Of a DNA stretch of 64,000 bases, positions 1 through 13,085 are shown in pieces (position 1 is the first letter of the stretch; each line of letters starts with the position of its first letter). Below the pieces are notes generated by a model that had not been told where the DNA came from, did not search any database, and saw nothing but the letters and a program-made list of their open reading frames with translations. This DNA comes from Posidonia oceanica. Lineage: Eukaryota; Streptophyta; Magnoliopsida; Alismatales; Posidoniaceae. The stretch covers positions 119,617,001-119,681,000 of the forward strand of contig JAZBRS010000076.1 of the NCBI GenBank assembly GCA_037176725.1, written 5' to 3'. The position numbers and the translations under genes are program-made.

Positions 1-1499
1 AGTAAAAAAGAACTAAAAATAAATAAAAATATTAGAAAGGTTGTGATGTGAATTAGGATTTTAATTACATTTTTTAATGGCCATTTTGGGTTGATTAGTG
101 TGTTTTGGGCTTGATTAGGGTTTTAAGGTTTTGGTTTTGCTTTTAATTAGTTTTCACTTGATTAAATGTTTGTTAAACTCTTTTTAAATTATTTTAAAAA
201 TTGTGTTTCCCTTGTTAGATACTTGGGACATTGATTAGGATTTTTTAGGAATTATTTTCGTATTAGTCAGGATTGGTTTTAGGTTTTAAGTCTTAGTCTT
301 CTAGGGTTTTCTTTTCTTAAGTCTTTCAAATTATGTTTTAATTTTCATTTGTTAATTTTTCTTGAAGTTTTTAGTTAGATTTTTCTGGTTTGATGGGTGT
401 TTTTAAGTCTTTTAAATGTGTGTTTTTTTTCTTCTTTTCCTTTTAATTAAGTTTTAATTTGTTTTTCCTTAGGTTTGTTAGGTTAAGTCTTTTGCTTCTT
501 TAATTACTTGTTTTAATGTTTGTTTTTTGATTCTTCTTTTTAATGTTTGTTTTTTAATTCTTCTAATGAGGTTTTCACTTATGCTGGGTTCTGATTTCAT
601 TTTAGTTTTTTTCTTGATTTTTCAGTGTTTTCTTTTGATTTGTTTTGCATTTTTTAGCTCACATGCTTGGTTTTCCTTCTAGCTTGATTTAGTTAAGTTT
701 AGGTTTTTAATTGCTTGTTTAATGTTGTTTAATTGTTTTTCTTAGGGTTCTGACTTGTTTCTTTTATGTTTTGGGGTTTTACAGATTTTTAGGGGTTTTT
801 ATGGATTTTTTGCAAGAGAAAGAAAGGGGAAAAGAGAAAGAAGAAGAGAAGGGAAAAAGGAAGAATAAAGGGAAAAGAGATGAGTTGAAGGAAAAGGATT
901 TTTTGAAAATTAGGGAAAGTGTTAAAAATAAAGTAAAAATAGGAATAAGATAGAGGAAGAATAGAAGCACTGAGGGGGCCCACAGCCAGACCAGAGAAAG
1001 GGTAAGAAGGGGATGAAAAGAGAGATGATAATCAGGAGAGAGAGAGGGGAGAGAAAATGATAATCCCGAAGAGAGAAAAGGATAATTTGGGTGAATGGAG
1101 GTCTTAAAGGTCTTGGAATGGGATGAAAATTGGTGAGTGGGCAGTCTAGGGTTTGAGGTGTTGGTTCTGAAGTTTTGGTTTGATTCTAAGAAGGCTTTGG
1201 AAGGGTTTTAAGGTGTAGAAAAAGGGGAGTTTTACCTAGGTTTTCTAGGGTTTTTGGGAATGGTCTAGGTTTGGAAATTTCTAGGTTCTTGGGTAGGCTT
1301 GCTAAGTGGGTGTTGGTGGGTTTCCCTATGGATTTTGGCTAGGTTTTGAGCTTGGGAAGAGGGGTAAAGGCTTAGGTCAAGTTGGCTGGTTTTGAAGGGT
1401 AAAGAAGAGGGTTAAGGTTTGGTTTTGGGTTAGGTTTGAGTCCAGCAATCACCAGGAGGGCTCCAAATGGTCCAAGCCTGCCAAGATGGGGTGTCAACA
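1..1499 (-). mobile_element. LTR E' (Ty3/gypsy-type long terminal repeat, 5' part, cut by window edge)
   Basis: This stretch is nearly identical over its whole length to 14953-16445, so it is a second copy of the same LTR. Read on the minus strand it starts with TGTTGACACCCC at 1499 and runs off the left edge. At 1500 the 68-bp satellite begins directly, with no polypurine tract. This right edge is therefore the outer edge of a 5' LTR, or of a solo LTR, and the element body would lie left of the window. The sequence is T-rich on the plus strand to about 780, then purine-rich (about 780-1080), then mixed. The bases next to the edge (GCCTC) would be one half of a 5-bp target duplication whose partner is outside the window. 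It contains no coding sequence. The short basic reading frames at 771-983 come from the purine tract. Confidence 0.75.
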
Positions 1500-4400
1500 G
1501 CCTCCGTCGCGTGTCTTCGTTCCAGACTGACGTAGTCCCGCCTACTTGCTTCCTCGGTCGAGGACAAGCCTCTCTCGCACGTCTTCGTTCTGGACAGACA
1601 GAGTCCCACCTGCTTGCTTCCTCGGTCGAGGACAAAACTCTCTCACGCGTATTCGTTACGGACGGACTAAATCCCGCTTGCTTGCTTCCTCGGTCGAGGA
1701 CAAGCCCCACTCGTGCGTCTTCGTTCCGGACGGACGGAGTCCCGCCTGCCTGCCTCCTCGGTCGAGGACAAGCCTCTCTCGTGCGTCTTCGTTACGGACA
1801 GATGGAGTCCCGCCTGCTTGCTTCTTCGGTTGAGGACAAGCCTCTCTCGCACGTCTTCGTTCCGGACGGACGGACTCCCGCCTACTTGCTTCTTCAGTCG
1901 AGGACAAGCCTCCCTCGCGCGTATTCGTTCCAGACAGACCGAGTCCCGCCTGCTTGCTTCCTCGGTCGAGGACAAGCCTCTCTCGCACGTCTTCGTCCCG
2001 GACGGACAGAGTCCCACCCGCTTGCTTCCTCAGTCGAGGACAAATCTCTCTCACGCGTATTCGTTACGGACGGACACAATCCCGCTTGCTTGCTTCCTCG
2101 GTCTAGGACATGCCGCTCTCGTGCATCTTCGTTTTGGACGGACGGAGTCCCATCTGCTTGCTTCCTCAGTCGAGGACAAGCTTCCTCGCGCGTATTCGTT
2201 CCGGACGGACAGAGTCCCGCCTGCTTGCTTCCTTGGTTGAGGACAAGCCTCTCTCACGCGTCTTCGTTCCAGACGGACGGAGTCCTGCCAGCTTGCTTCC
2301 TCGATCGAGGACATGCCCCACTCGTGCGTCTTCGTTCCGGATGGACGGAGTCCCGCCTGCTTGCCACCTCAGTCGAGGGAAAGCTTCTCTCGCGTGTCTT
2401 CGTTGCGGATGAAGGAAATCCGGCCTACTTGCTTCCTTGTTCTGGGACAAGCCGCTCTCACGCATCTTCATTCTGGAGGGATGAAGTCCCCTCTGCTTGC
2501 TTCTTTAGTCAAGGACAAGCCTCCTCGCACGTCTTTGTTCCGGACGGACGGAGTCCCGCCTGCTTGCTTCCTCGGTCGAGGACAAGCCTCCCTCGTGCAT
2601 CTTCATTCTGGACGGTTGGAGTCCTGCCTGCTTGCTTCCTCAGTCGAGGACTAGCCCCTCTCGCGCGTCTTCGTTACGGAGAGACGTAGTCCCGCCAGCT
2701 TGCTTCTTCGGTTGAGGACAAGCCTCTCTCGTACGTCTTCGTTCCGGACAGACGGACTCCCGCCTACTTGCTTCTTCGGTCGAGGACATGCCTCCCTCGC
2801 GCGTATTCGTTCTGGACAGACAGAGTCCCGCCAGCTTGCTTCTTCGGTTGAGGACAATCCTCTCTCGCACCTCTTCGTTCCGAACAGACGGACTCCCACC
2901 TACTTGCTTCTTCGGTCGAGGACAAGCCTCCCTCGCGTGTATTCGTTCCGGACAGACCGAGTCACGCCTGCTTGCTCCCTCGGTCGAGGACAAGCCTCTC
3001 TCGCACGTCTTCGTCCTGGACGGACAGAGTCCCACTCGCTTGCTTCCTCGGTCGAGGACAAATCTCTCTCACGCGTATTCGTTACGGACGGACAAAATCC
3101 CGCTTGCTTGCTTCCTCGGTTGAGGACTTGCCTCTCTCGTGCGTCTTCGTTCTGGACGGTCGGAGTCTCATCTCCTTGCTTCCTCAGTCGAGGACAAGCT
3201 TCCTCGCGCGTCTTCGTTCCGGACGGACAGAGTCCCGCCTACTTGCTTCCTTGGTCGAGGACAAGCCTCCTCGCGAGTCCTCGTTCCGGACGGACGAAGA
3301 CCCACCTGCTTGCTTCCTCGGTCGAGGACAAGCTTCACTCGGGTGTCTTCATTGCGGACGGATGACATCCAGCCTACTTGCTTCCTCAGTCGCGGACAAG
3401 CCTCTCTCATGCATCTTCGTTCTGGACGGACGGAGTCCCCTCTACTTGCTTCTTTAGTCGAGGACAAGCCTCCTCGCGCATCTTCGTTCCGGACGGACGG
3501 AGTCCCGCCTGCTTGCTTCCTCGGTCGAGGACAAGCCTCCCTCGTGCGTCTTTGTTCTGGACGGACGGAGTCCCGCCTGCTTGCTTCCTCAGTTGCGGAG
3601 AAGCCTCTCTCGCGCGTCATCGTTATGGACGGACGAAATTCCACCTACTTGCTTCCTCAGTCGAGGACAAGCCTCCCTCGCGCGTCTTCGTGCCATACGA
3701 ACGGAGTCCCACCGGCCTGCTTCCTCGATCGAGGACGAGCCTCTCACGCACATCTTCGTTCCAGACGGACGGAGTCCCACCTGCATGCTTCCTTGGTCGA
3801 GGACCAGCCCCTCTCACTCTTCTTCGTTCGGGACGGACGGAGTCCTGCCTACTTGCATCCTCGGTCGAGGACAAGCCTCTCTCGCGCGTCTTCGTTACGG
3901 ACAGAGGGAGTCCCGCCTGCTTGCTTCTTCGGTTAGGGACAAGCCTCTCTCGCATGTCTTCGTTCCGGACAGACGGACTCCCACCTACTTGCTTCTTCGG
4001 TCGAGGACAAGCCTCCATCGCGCGTATTCGTTCCAGACAGACCGAGTCCCGCCAGCTTGCTCCCTCGGTCGAGGACAAGCCTCTCTCGCACGTCTTCGTC
4101 CCAGACGAACAGAGTCCCACCCGCTTGCTTCCTCGGTCGAGGACAAATCTCTCTCACGCGTATTCGTTACGGACGGACAAAATCCCGCTTGCTTGCTTCC
4201 TCAGTCGAGGACTTGCCTCTCTCGTGCGTCTTCGTTCTGGACGGTCGGAGTCCCATCTGCTTGCTTCCTCAGTCGAGGACAAGCTTCCTAGCGCGTCTTC
4301 GTTCCGGACGGACGGAGTCCCGCCTGCTTGTTCCTAGGTCGAGGACAAGCCTCTCACACACGTCTTCGTTCCAGACGGACGGAGTCCCGCCAGCTTGCTT

Positions 4401-7400
4401 CCTCGATCGAGGACAAGCTCCACTCGTGCGTCTTCGTTCCGGATGGACGGAGTCCCGCCTGCTTGCCTCCTCAGTCGAGGGAAAGTTTCTCTCACGTGTC
4501 TTCGTTGCAGACGGACGAAATCCAGCCAACATGCTTCCTCGGTCTAGGACAAACCTCACTCATGCATCTTCGTTCTGGACGAATGAAGTCCCCTCTGCTT
4601 GCTTCTTTTGTCGAGGACAAGCCTCCTCGCGCATCTTCATTCCGGACGGACGGAGTCCCGCCTGCTTGCTTCCTCGGTCGAGGACAAGCCTCCCTCGAAC
4701 GTCTTTGTTCTGAACGGACGAAGTCCCGCCTGCTTGCTTCCTCGGTCGAGGAGAAGCCTCTCTCGCGCAACATCGTTCCGGACAGACGGAGTCCCACCTG
4801 CTTGCTTCCACGGTCGAGGACAAGCCTCCCTCGTGCGTCTTCGTTCTGGACGAACGGATTCCCAACAGCTTGCTTCCTCGGTCGAGGACAAGCCTCTCCC
4901 GTGCATCTTCGTTCTAGACGGACGGAGTCCCACCTGCTTGCTTCCATGGTCGAGGACAAGCCTCTCTCACACGTCTTCGTTCTGGACGGACGGTGTCCTA
5001 CCTTCTTGCTTCCTCGGTTGAGGACAAGCCTCTCTCGCCCATCTTCGTTCCAGACAGACGGAGTCCCGCTTGCTTGCTTCTTTTGTTGAGGACAAGCCTC
5101 TCTCACGCGTCTTCGTTCCGGACAGACGGAGTCTCGCCCACAAGCTTCTTCGATCGAGGACATGCCTCCCTCGTGCATCTTCGTTCCGGACAGACGGAGT
5201 CCCGCCTGCTTGCTTCCTCGTTCGAGGACAAGCCTCTCTCGCACGTCTTCGTTCCGGATGGACGGAGTCTCGCCTGCTTGCTTCCTCGGTCGAGGACAAA
5301 TCCCTCTCACGTGTATTCGTTACGGACGGACAGAATCCCGCTTGCTTGCTTCCCCTGTCGAGGACAAGCCTCTCTCATGCGTCTTCGTTCTGGACGGATG
5401 GAGTCCCATCTGCTTGCTTCCTCAGTCGAGGACAAGCTTCCTCACGCGTCTTTCTTCCAAACAGACGGTGTCCCGCCGGCTTGCTTCCGTGGTCGAGGAC
5501 AAGCCTCCCTCACGTGTCTTCATTCCTGACGGACGGAGTCCCGCCTGCTTGCTTCCTCAATCGAGGACAAGCCCCACTTGTGCGTCTTCGTTTTGGACGG
5601 ACGGAGTCCCGTGTGCTTGCCTCCTCGATCGAGGACAAGCTTCTCTCGCGTGTCTTCGTTGCGGACGGACGAAATCCGGCCTACTTGCTTCCTCGTTCTA
5701 GGACAAGCCGCTCTCATGCATCTTCGTTTTGGACAGACGAAGTCCCCTCTGCTAGCTTCTTTAGTCGAGGACAAGCCTCCTCGCGCGTCTTCGTTCCGGA
5801 CGGACGGAGTCCCGCCTGCTTGCTTCCTCGGTCGAGGACAAGCCTCCCTCGCGTGTCTTCATTCCGGACAGACGGAGTCTCGCCTGCTTGCTACCTCAGT
5901 CGAGGACAAGCCGCTCTCGTGCGTCATCGTTCCGAACGGATGGAGTCCCACCTGCTTGCTTCCACGGTCGAGAACAAGCCTCCCTCGCGCGTCTTTGTTC
6001 CGGATGAACGGAGTCCCACCTGCTTGCTTCCTCGGTCGACGACAAGCCACTCTCGCGCATCTTCGTTCTAGACGGACGGAGTCCCGCCTGCTTGCTTCCT
6101 TGGTCAAGGACAAGCCTCTCTCACGCGTCTTCGTTCTGGACGGATGGTGTCCCGCCTGCTTGATTCCTCAGTCGAGGACAAGCCTCTCTCGCGCGTCTTC
6201 GTTCCGGACAGACGGAGTCACGCTTGCTTGCTTCTTTGGTTGAGGACAAGCCTCACTCACGAGTCTTCGTTCTGCACAGTCGGAGTCTCGCCTACAAGCT
6301 TCTTCGGTCAAGGACATGCCTCCCTCGCGCGTATTCGTTCCGGACAGACGGAGTCCTGCCTGCTTGCTTCCTCGGTCAAGGACTAGCCTCTCTCGCACGT
6401 CTTCGTTTCGGACGGACAGAGTCCCGCCTGCTTGCTTCCTCGGTCGAGGACAAATCTCCCTCACGCGTATTCGTTACGGACGGACAGAATCCCGCTTGCT
6501 TGCTTCCTCAGTCAAGGACAAGCCTCTCTCGTGCGTCTTCTTTCTGGACGGACGGAGTCCCATCTGCTTGCTTCCTTAGTCGAGGAAACGCTTCCTCGCG
6601 CGTCTTTGTTCCAGACGGACAGAGTCCCGCCTGCTTGCTTCCTTGGTCAAGGACAAGCCTCACTCACGCGTCATCGTTCTGGACAGACGGAGTCCCGCCG
6701 GCTTGCTTCCTCGATCGAGGACAAGCCCCACTCGTGCGTCTTCGTTCCAGAAGGACGGAGTCCCGCCTGCTTGCCTCTTCGGTCATGGACAAGCTTCTCT
6801 CGCGTGTCTTCGTTGCGGATGGATGAGCCTACTTGCTTCCTCGGTCGAGGACAAGCCTCTCTCATGCATCTTCGATCTGGACGGACGAAGACCCCTCTGC
6901 TTGCTTCTTTAGTCGTGGACAAGCCTCCTCGTGCGTCTTCGTTCCGAACGGACGGAGTCCCGCCTGCTTGCTTCCTCAGTCGAGGACAAGCCTCCCTCGT
7001 GCGTCTTCGTTCTAGATGGACGGAGTCCCGCCTGCTAGCTTCCTCGGTCGAGGAGAGGCCTCTCTCGCGCGTCATCGTTCCGGACGGATGGAGTCCCACC
7101 TGCTTGCTTCCACGGTCGAGGACAAGCCTCCCCCGCGCGTCTTTGTTCTGGACGACGGAGTCCCGCCTACTAGCTTCTACGGTCGAGGACATGCCTCCCT
7201 CGCGCGTCTTTGTTCTGGACAGACGGAGTCCCGCTTGCATACTTCTTCGGTTGAGGACAAGCCTCTCTCACACATCTTCGTTCCGGACAGACGGACTCCC
7301 GCCTACTTTCTTCTTCGGTCGAGGACTTGCCTCCCTCGCGCGTATTCGTTCCGGACAGACCGAGTCCCGCCTGCTTGCTACCTCGGTCGAGGACAAGCCT

Positions 7401-10400
7401 CCCTTGCGTGTCGTCATTCTGGACGGACGGAGTCCCGCCTGCTTGCTTCCTTGGTTGAGGAGAAGCCTCTCTCGCGCGTCATCGTTCTGGACGGACGGAA
7501 TCCCACCTGCTTGCCTCTTCGGTTGAGGACAAGCCTCTCTCACACGTCTTCGTTCCAGACGGACGGAGTCCACCCAGCTTGCTTCCTCGGTCAAGGACAA
7601 GCCTCTCACGTGCGTCTTAGTTACGGACGAACATAGTCCCGCCTGCTTGCTTCCACAGTCGAGGACAAATCTCTCTCACGCGAATTCGTTACGGACGAAC
7701 AGAATCCCGCTTGCTTGCTTCCACGGTCGAGGACAAGCCTCTCCCGTGCGTCTTCGTTCTAGATGGACGGAGTCCCATCTGCTAGCTTCCTCAGTCGAGG
7801 ACAAGCTTCCTCGCGCGTCTTCGTTCCGGTCGGACGGAGTCCCGCCTACTTGCTTCCTTGGTCGAGGACAAGCCTCTCTCACGCGTCTTCGTTCCGGACG
7901 GACGGAGTCCCACCAGCATACTTCCTCGATCGAGGTCAAGCTCCACTCGTGCGTCTTCATTACGGACGGACGGAGTCCCGCCTGCTTGCCTCCTCAGTCG
8001 AGGGAAAGCTTCTCTCGCATGTCTTTGTTGCGGACGGACGAAATCCAGCCAACTTACTTCCTCGGTCTAGGACAAGCCTCTCTCAGGCATCTTCGTCCTG
8101 GACGGACGAAGTCCCCTCTGCTTGCTTCTTTAGTCGAGGACAAGCCTCCTCGCGCGTCTTCGTTCCGGACGGACGGAGTCCTGCCTGCTTGCTTCCCCGA
8201 TCGAGGACAAGCCCCACTCGTGCGTCATCATTCCGGACGGACGGAGTCCCGCCTGCTTGCCACCTCGGTCGAGGACAAGCTTCTCTCACGTGTCTTTGTT
8301 GCGGATGGACGATATCCGGCCTACATGCTTCCTTGGTCGAGGACAAGCCTCTCTCATGCATCTTCGTTCTGTACGGACGAAGTCCCCTCGGCTTGCTTCT
8401 TTAGTCAAGGACAAGCCTCCTCGCGCGTCTTCGTTCCGGACGGACGGAGTCCCACCTGCTTGCTTCCTCGGTCGAGGACAAGCCTCCCTCGTGCATCTTC
8501 GCTCTGGACGGACGGAGTCCCGCCTGCTTGCTTCCTCGGTCGAGGAGAAGCCTCTCTCATGCATCTTCGTTTGGACGGATGAAGTCCCCTCTGCTTGGTT
8601 CTTTAGTCGAGGACAAGCCTCCTCGTGCGTCTTCGTTCTGGACGGACGGAGTCCCGCCTGCTTGCTTCCTCGGTCGAGGACAAGCCTCCCTCGCGCGTCT
8701 TCGTTCTGGACGGACGGAGTCCCGCCTACTTGCTTCCTCGGTCAAGGAGAAGCCTCTCTCGTGCGTCATCGTTACGGATGAACGGAGTCCCACCTGCTTG
8801 CATCCATGGTCGGGGACAAGCCTCACTCGCGCGTCTATGTTCCGGACGAACGGAGTCCCACTTGCTTGCTTCCTTGGTCGATGACAAGCCTCTCTCGTGC
8901 ATCTTCATTCTAGATGGACGGAGTCCCGCCTGCATGCTTCCTCAGTCGAGGACAAGCCTCCCTCGCACCTCTTCGTTCTGGACGGACGGTGTCCTGCCTG
9001 CTTGCTTCCTCAGTCGAGGACAAGCCTCTCTCGTGCAACTTCGTTCCGGACAGACGGAATCCCGCTTGCTTGCTTCTTCGGTTGAGGACATGCATCTCTC
9101 GTGCGTCTTCGTTCTGGACAGACGGAGTCCCGCCTACTAGCTTCTTCGGTTGAGGACATGCCTCCGTCACGTGTCTTCGTTCCGGACTGACGTAGTCCCG
9201 CCTACTTGCTTCCTCGATCGAGGACAAGCCTCTCTCGTACGTCTTCGTTCCGGACAGACAGAGTCCCGCCTGCTTGCTTCCTCGGTCGAGGACAAATCTC
9301 TCCCACACGTATTCGTTACGGACGGACTGAATCCCGCTTGCTTGCTTCCTCGGTCGAGGACAAGCCCCACTTGTACGTCTTCGTTCTGGACGGACGGAGT
9401 CCCGCCTGCTTGCCTCCTCAGTCGAGGACAAGCTTCTCTCGCGTGTCTTCGTTGCGGTTGGTCGATATCTGGCCTACTTGCTTCCACGGCCATGCACAAG
9501 CCTCTCTCATGCATCTTCGTTCTAGACGGACGAAGTCCCCTCTGCTTGCTTCTTTTGTCGAGGACAAGCCTCCTCGCGTGTCTTTGTTCCGGACGGACGG
9601 AGTCCCGCCTGCCTACTTCCTCGGTCGAGGACAAGCCTCCCTCGTGCATCTTCGTTCTGGACGGACGTAGTCCCGCCTACTTGCTTCCTCGGTCGAGGAC
9701 AAGCCTCCCTCGTGCGTCTTTGTTCCGGACAAACGGAGTCCCACCTGCTTGCTTCCTTGGTCGAGGACAAGCCTCTCTCGCGCATCTTCGTTCTAGACAG
9801 ACGGAGTCCCGCCTGCTTACTTCCGTTGTCGAGGACAAGCCTCTCTCGCGCATCTTCGTTCTGGACGGACGGTGTCCTACCTGCTTGCTTCCTCGGTCGA
9901 CGACAAGCGTCTCTCGCACATCATCGTTCCGGAGAGACGGAGTCCCGCTGACTTGCTTCTTCGGTTGAGGACAAGCCTCTCTCGCGTGTCTTCGTTCCGG
10001 ACAGACGGAGTCCCGCCTACTAGCTTCTTCGGTCGAGGACATGCCTCCCTCGCGTGTCTTCGTTCCAAACAGACGGAGTCCCGCCTTCTTGCTTTCTCGT
10101 TCGAGGACAAATCTCTCTCACGCGTATTCGTTACAGACGGACAGAAACCCGCTTGCTTGCTTCCTCAGTCGAGGACAAGCCTCTCTCGTGCGTCTTCGTT
10201 CTGGACAGACGGAGTCCCATCTGCTTGCTTCCTCAGTCGAGGACAAGCTTCCACGCGCATCTTCGTTCCGGACGGATGGAGTCCCGCCTGCTTACTACCT
10301 TGGTCGAGGACCAGCCTCTCTCACGCGTCTTTGTTCTGGACGGACGGAGTCCCGCCTGCTTGCATCCTCGATCGAGGACAAGCCCCACTCGTGCATCTTC

Positions 10401-10490
10401 GTTCCGGACGGACGGAGTCCCACTGCAAGCATCATCGGTCGAGGACAAGCTTCTCTCGCGTGTCTTCATTGCGGATGGACGAAATCCAGC
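1500..10490. repeat. 68-bp satellite array, block 1 (about 132 monomers)
   Basis: Head-to-tail monomers have a period of 68 bp (marker TCCTCGGT starts at 1551, 1619, 1687, 1755 and the equivalent at 1823), with some 67-bp variants that lack one base in the CCTCTCTCG run. Each monomer has a TCTTCGTTCCGGACGG block, a GGAGTCCCGCCTGCTTGC block and the dyad CCTCGGTCGAGG. Monomers differ in an ordered way and form a higher-order repeat. The marker ending in GTTGCGGA (or ATTGC) is at 3351, 4504, 5658 and 6812, a spacing of 1,153-1,154 bp or 17 monomers. Other intervals are whole multiples of the monomer (1,215, 1,153 from 8298 to 9451, and 1,017). The array abuts LTR E' on the left and LTR E on the right. 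The consensus has almost no stop codons in any frame, so long open frames such as 1436-2689 are by-products and not genes. Confidence 0.97.
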
Positions 10491-10787
10491 TGTAGCAATC
10501 CCGATTGGAATCAGGCTCGCTATTAGCGGCGATTGGATCCGAGGAAGAGGCTTAACTCGAAAACACTTAAAATCGAGGAGAAAAGAGAAAGATAAGACAA
10601 ATCAAAGTCGCCACCATGGCCATTAACGGGAGACAAGGAAAACCGGGGGAAATGCGTGAATTAACACGCAAAATCAAGCAAGAAATGCAAGGCAAAGCAA
10701 TGCAAGGGAAAACAGATGCAAATGAATGCAAAAGAGATGACTCTAGCCTAGGATAAGGGCAGTATGGTCATTACGGGCCAAAAGACA

Positions 10788-10860
10788 GGGCAAGGACTCC
10801 TGTTACGCGCGGGGAAGGTGTTAGGCACCCCCGACACGCCCGAGAATCGGTCTTTCTAGG
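10788..10860 (-). other. Conserved U5 block of LTR E
   Basis: On the minus strand this segment reads as a run of short conserved words, among them GGGGGTGCCTAACACC, GCGTAACAGGAGTCC and TTGCCC. The same words occur in the same order in solo LTR C at 49756-49842 on the plus strand, although most of the two LTRs is otherwise dissimilar. It lies near the 3' end of each LTR, as expected for U5. I do not know its function. Confidence 0.7.
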
Positions 10861-11059
10861 CTTACGCTCGCATACGCAGGGAAATGCAGATTTGAATGCC
10901 TATGTGCCTATGAATGCCTTAATGAATGCTCAAGGTGTGCTCTAAGTGGAGAGATGCAAAGCAAGGAAGTAAACGTGCTGTCTAAGTGCTCAGCTACGCT
11001 GTCTGTGTTCCGAACCGGGCGATACCTGGCTCGTGAGAACTGTAGGCAGTAAGCATCAC

Positions 11060-11400
11060 AGCCCTATATGCAAATGCAAGCGAAAAAGCAAAACAACGGC
11101 AAAACCATGCAATGCGATCGACATGCAAAAGAAAACGGCGTAAAACACGCAAAACGAGGCGAAAAACAAGAAAGCGCGCAAAACGGTGCAAAAAGACAAG
11201 ATCGGCACGCAAAACGGGCAGGAAAGCAAGACGGCACGCAAATCGGTGCAAAAGACGATGTCGGGCACGCAAAACTGTGCCAAAAACAGGGCGAGCACGC
11301 AAAACGGCGCGAAAGACAACGCGGGCACGCAAAACGGTGCCAAAACGAGAGCGGGCATGCAAAACAGTGCCAAAAGCAGCGAGATAAAAACCTCGGAAAA
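11060..11400. repeat. About 30-bp minisatellite inside LTR E
   Basis: The word CACGCAAAAC recurs about every 30 bp (starts near 11206, 11235, 11266, 11296, 11326 and 11356), with a GTGCCAAAA-type middle. The period is close to a multiple of three and the unit has few stops, so lysine- and arginine-rich frames are open in all three plus frames. None looks like a real protein. Confidence 0.85.
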
Positions 11401-13085
11401 GCCGTGCGAATGCAAATGCAAGGAAAAGATTAGAAGCAGTAAAAGGAGAAGTAGAACAACGCATGTGTGAGAACAGGCGCTGTCCGGGGCCACACAGAGT
11501 AGGTGTGAAGACCTACAAAGGGGAGGGTGAGCAAACAGAGGGATTACCACTCCTTTGTGACCGTTTCCCACTAAACCGTTCCACGATCTGTCTCGCACGT
11601 TGCCCAAAGCTCGCGATGCGATCAGATCGTGGAAAAGGGGGAAGAAAGTCACATTAAGTGATAAATCCAGGGAAAACTCAACACAAAACGCATAGGGAAA
11701 CGCGAAACGGGGATCTGAGTTGCCAAGCAGAAAGGGGAGGTCCTATTCTACATGCTCAAAGAGACAGAAAGCGAAAGCAAGGCAAAGAATGCAAATGGCA
11801 TGTAAATGAATGCAATGCAAGGGTTCAGGAGGACATACCTGGAAATCCTGGAGCCTGATCTGAAATCTGCTTGGTCCATGCTGAAGAGCGCTTCGCTGCG
11901 GTCGCCTGGGCAGCTTGCTTGAGAAGATCCAACGGCCGGATTGGAAGATACCACAGCTTCAAGGCAGAAAGGCCAGAACAGGGGAGAAGAACAGATCTAG
12001 GTGTTCAGGAGGTCCTAGGGGTGTGCAAAAGGTCCTCTCAAGTGAAGGGGAGCTAAAGGTGCTTAGTGTGTGCAAAAGGATGCTAAAATGCAAGACTAAA
12101 TGGATGCAGAATGCATGCACAAGCAAGAAGAGACAAGGGGAAAAACTTGGAAAAGACAGGAATTCAAAAGCATTTTTGAAAAAGAAAAGGGGCTAAATGC
12201 AAGTTTTCACAAAGGATAGGGTCCACAGAGGAGGATTTTGAAAACAGGAGAGGGCAGGGCTTTATTTTGCAAAAGACTGGGCTCAGAAAGCTATTTTGAA
12301 AAGAGGGCATGCATTAGAAGAGGTTTTGAAAACAAAAGAAGTCAGAGTGCAATTTTGGAAAAAACTGGGGTCTAAAGTGCAAATTTTCCAGAAAACATGG
12401 TTCTGGGGAGTCCGGGGATGCAAGTGGAGGGTCTACATGCAATTTTGTAAGCATAGGAGCTAAGATGCAACTTTAGGGGCAAAACAGTCTTTTTACATGG
12501 TTTTTAAAGGATGCAAGGACCTATGTGTGATTTTTGAATCATGCAGGGGTCAAATATGCAATTTTATATGGTAAACATGCTCTGAAATCAGAAGACAGGA
12601 CTGATGTGCAATTTTTTGAAAAAACAGGGTTGAAAATGCAATGCAATAAGCCAAAATGCATGGAAAACAGTTACTGCACATTTAAAATGGACCTACATGC
12701 AAAAATCAGAAAACAGAGGGAAGAAAATGCAATGCAACAAGCAAAAATAAAAAATAAAACCTAAGTTACTACAGTGCAGAGGATGAAAATGCAAAAAAGA
12801 GAAAAAACAGGGGCTCAGAATGCAATATAATAAGACAAAGTTCATGCATTTAAATTAAATAAACTACTGCAGGACCTGGATGCAAAAATTAAAAACAGAG
12901 GGGCTAAAACATAAAAAATTATAACTGGAATGCACAGTAAATGGACTGACTTGAAAATACAGAAAAACAAGAATACTTAGTGCAATTTAGCATGGTTTTG
13001 AATTAAATACTAAGCAAATTAAATGGCAGAAGGACCAGAATGCAAAAATAAAAAAAACTTAGACCTAATATGCAATATTTACTAG
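11401..13085 (-). other. R-U5 part of LTR E with dispersed short repeats, no gene
   Basis: From about 12180 to 13080 a loosely repeated word, roughly AAAACAGGGGCTAAAATGCA followed by a T run, recurs at irregular spacing of about 40-70 bp. A similar word (GGACTGAAATGCA) recurs in LTR D at 51770-51970. No open frame of interest is present. Confidence 0.55.

Noticed and set aside
1436..2689. 417-codon frame at the start of block 1
   Set aside because: It begins in LTR E' and runs into satellite; same artefact of a stop-poor monomer.
1500..10490. CRISPR-like array of repeats
   Set aside because: Monomers are contiguous, with no unique spacers and no cas genes, and the DNA is plant nuclear.
11068..11433. 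121-codon Lys-rich frame and two overlapping basic frames
   Set aside because: They are products of the 30-bp minisatellite in LTR E and are open in several frames at once.
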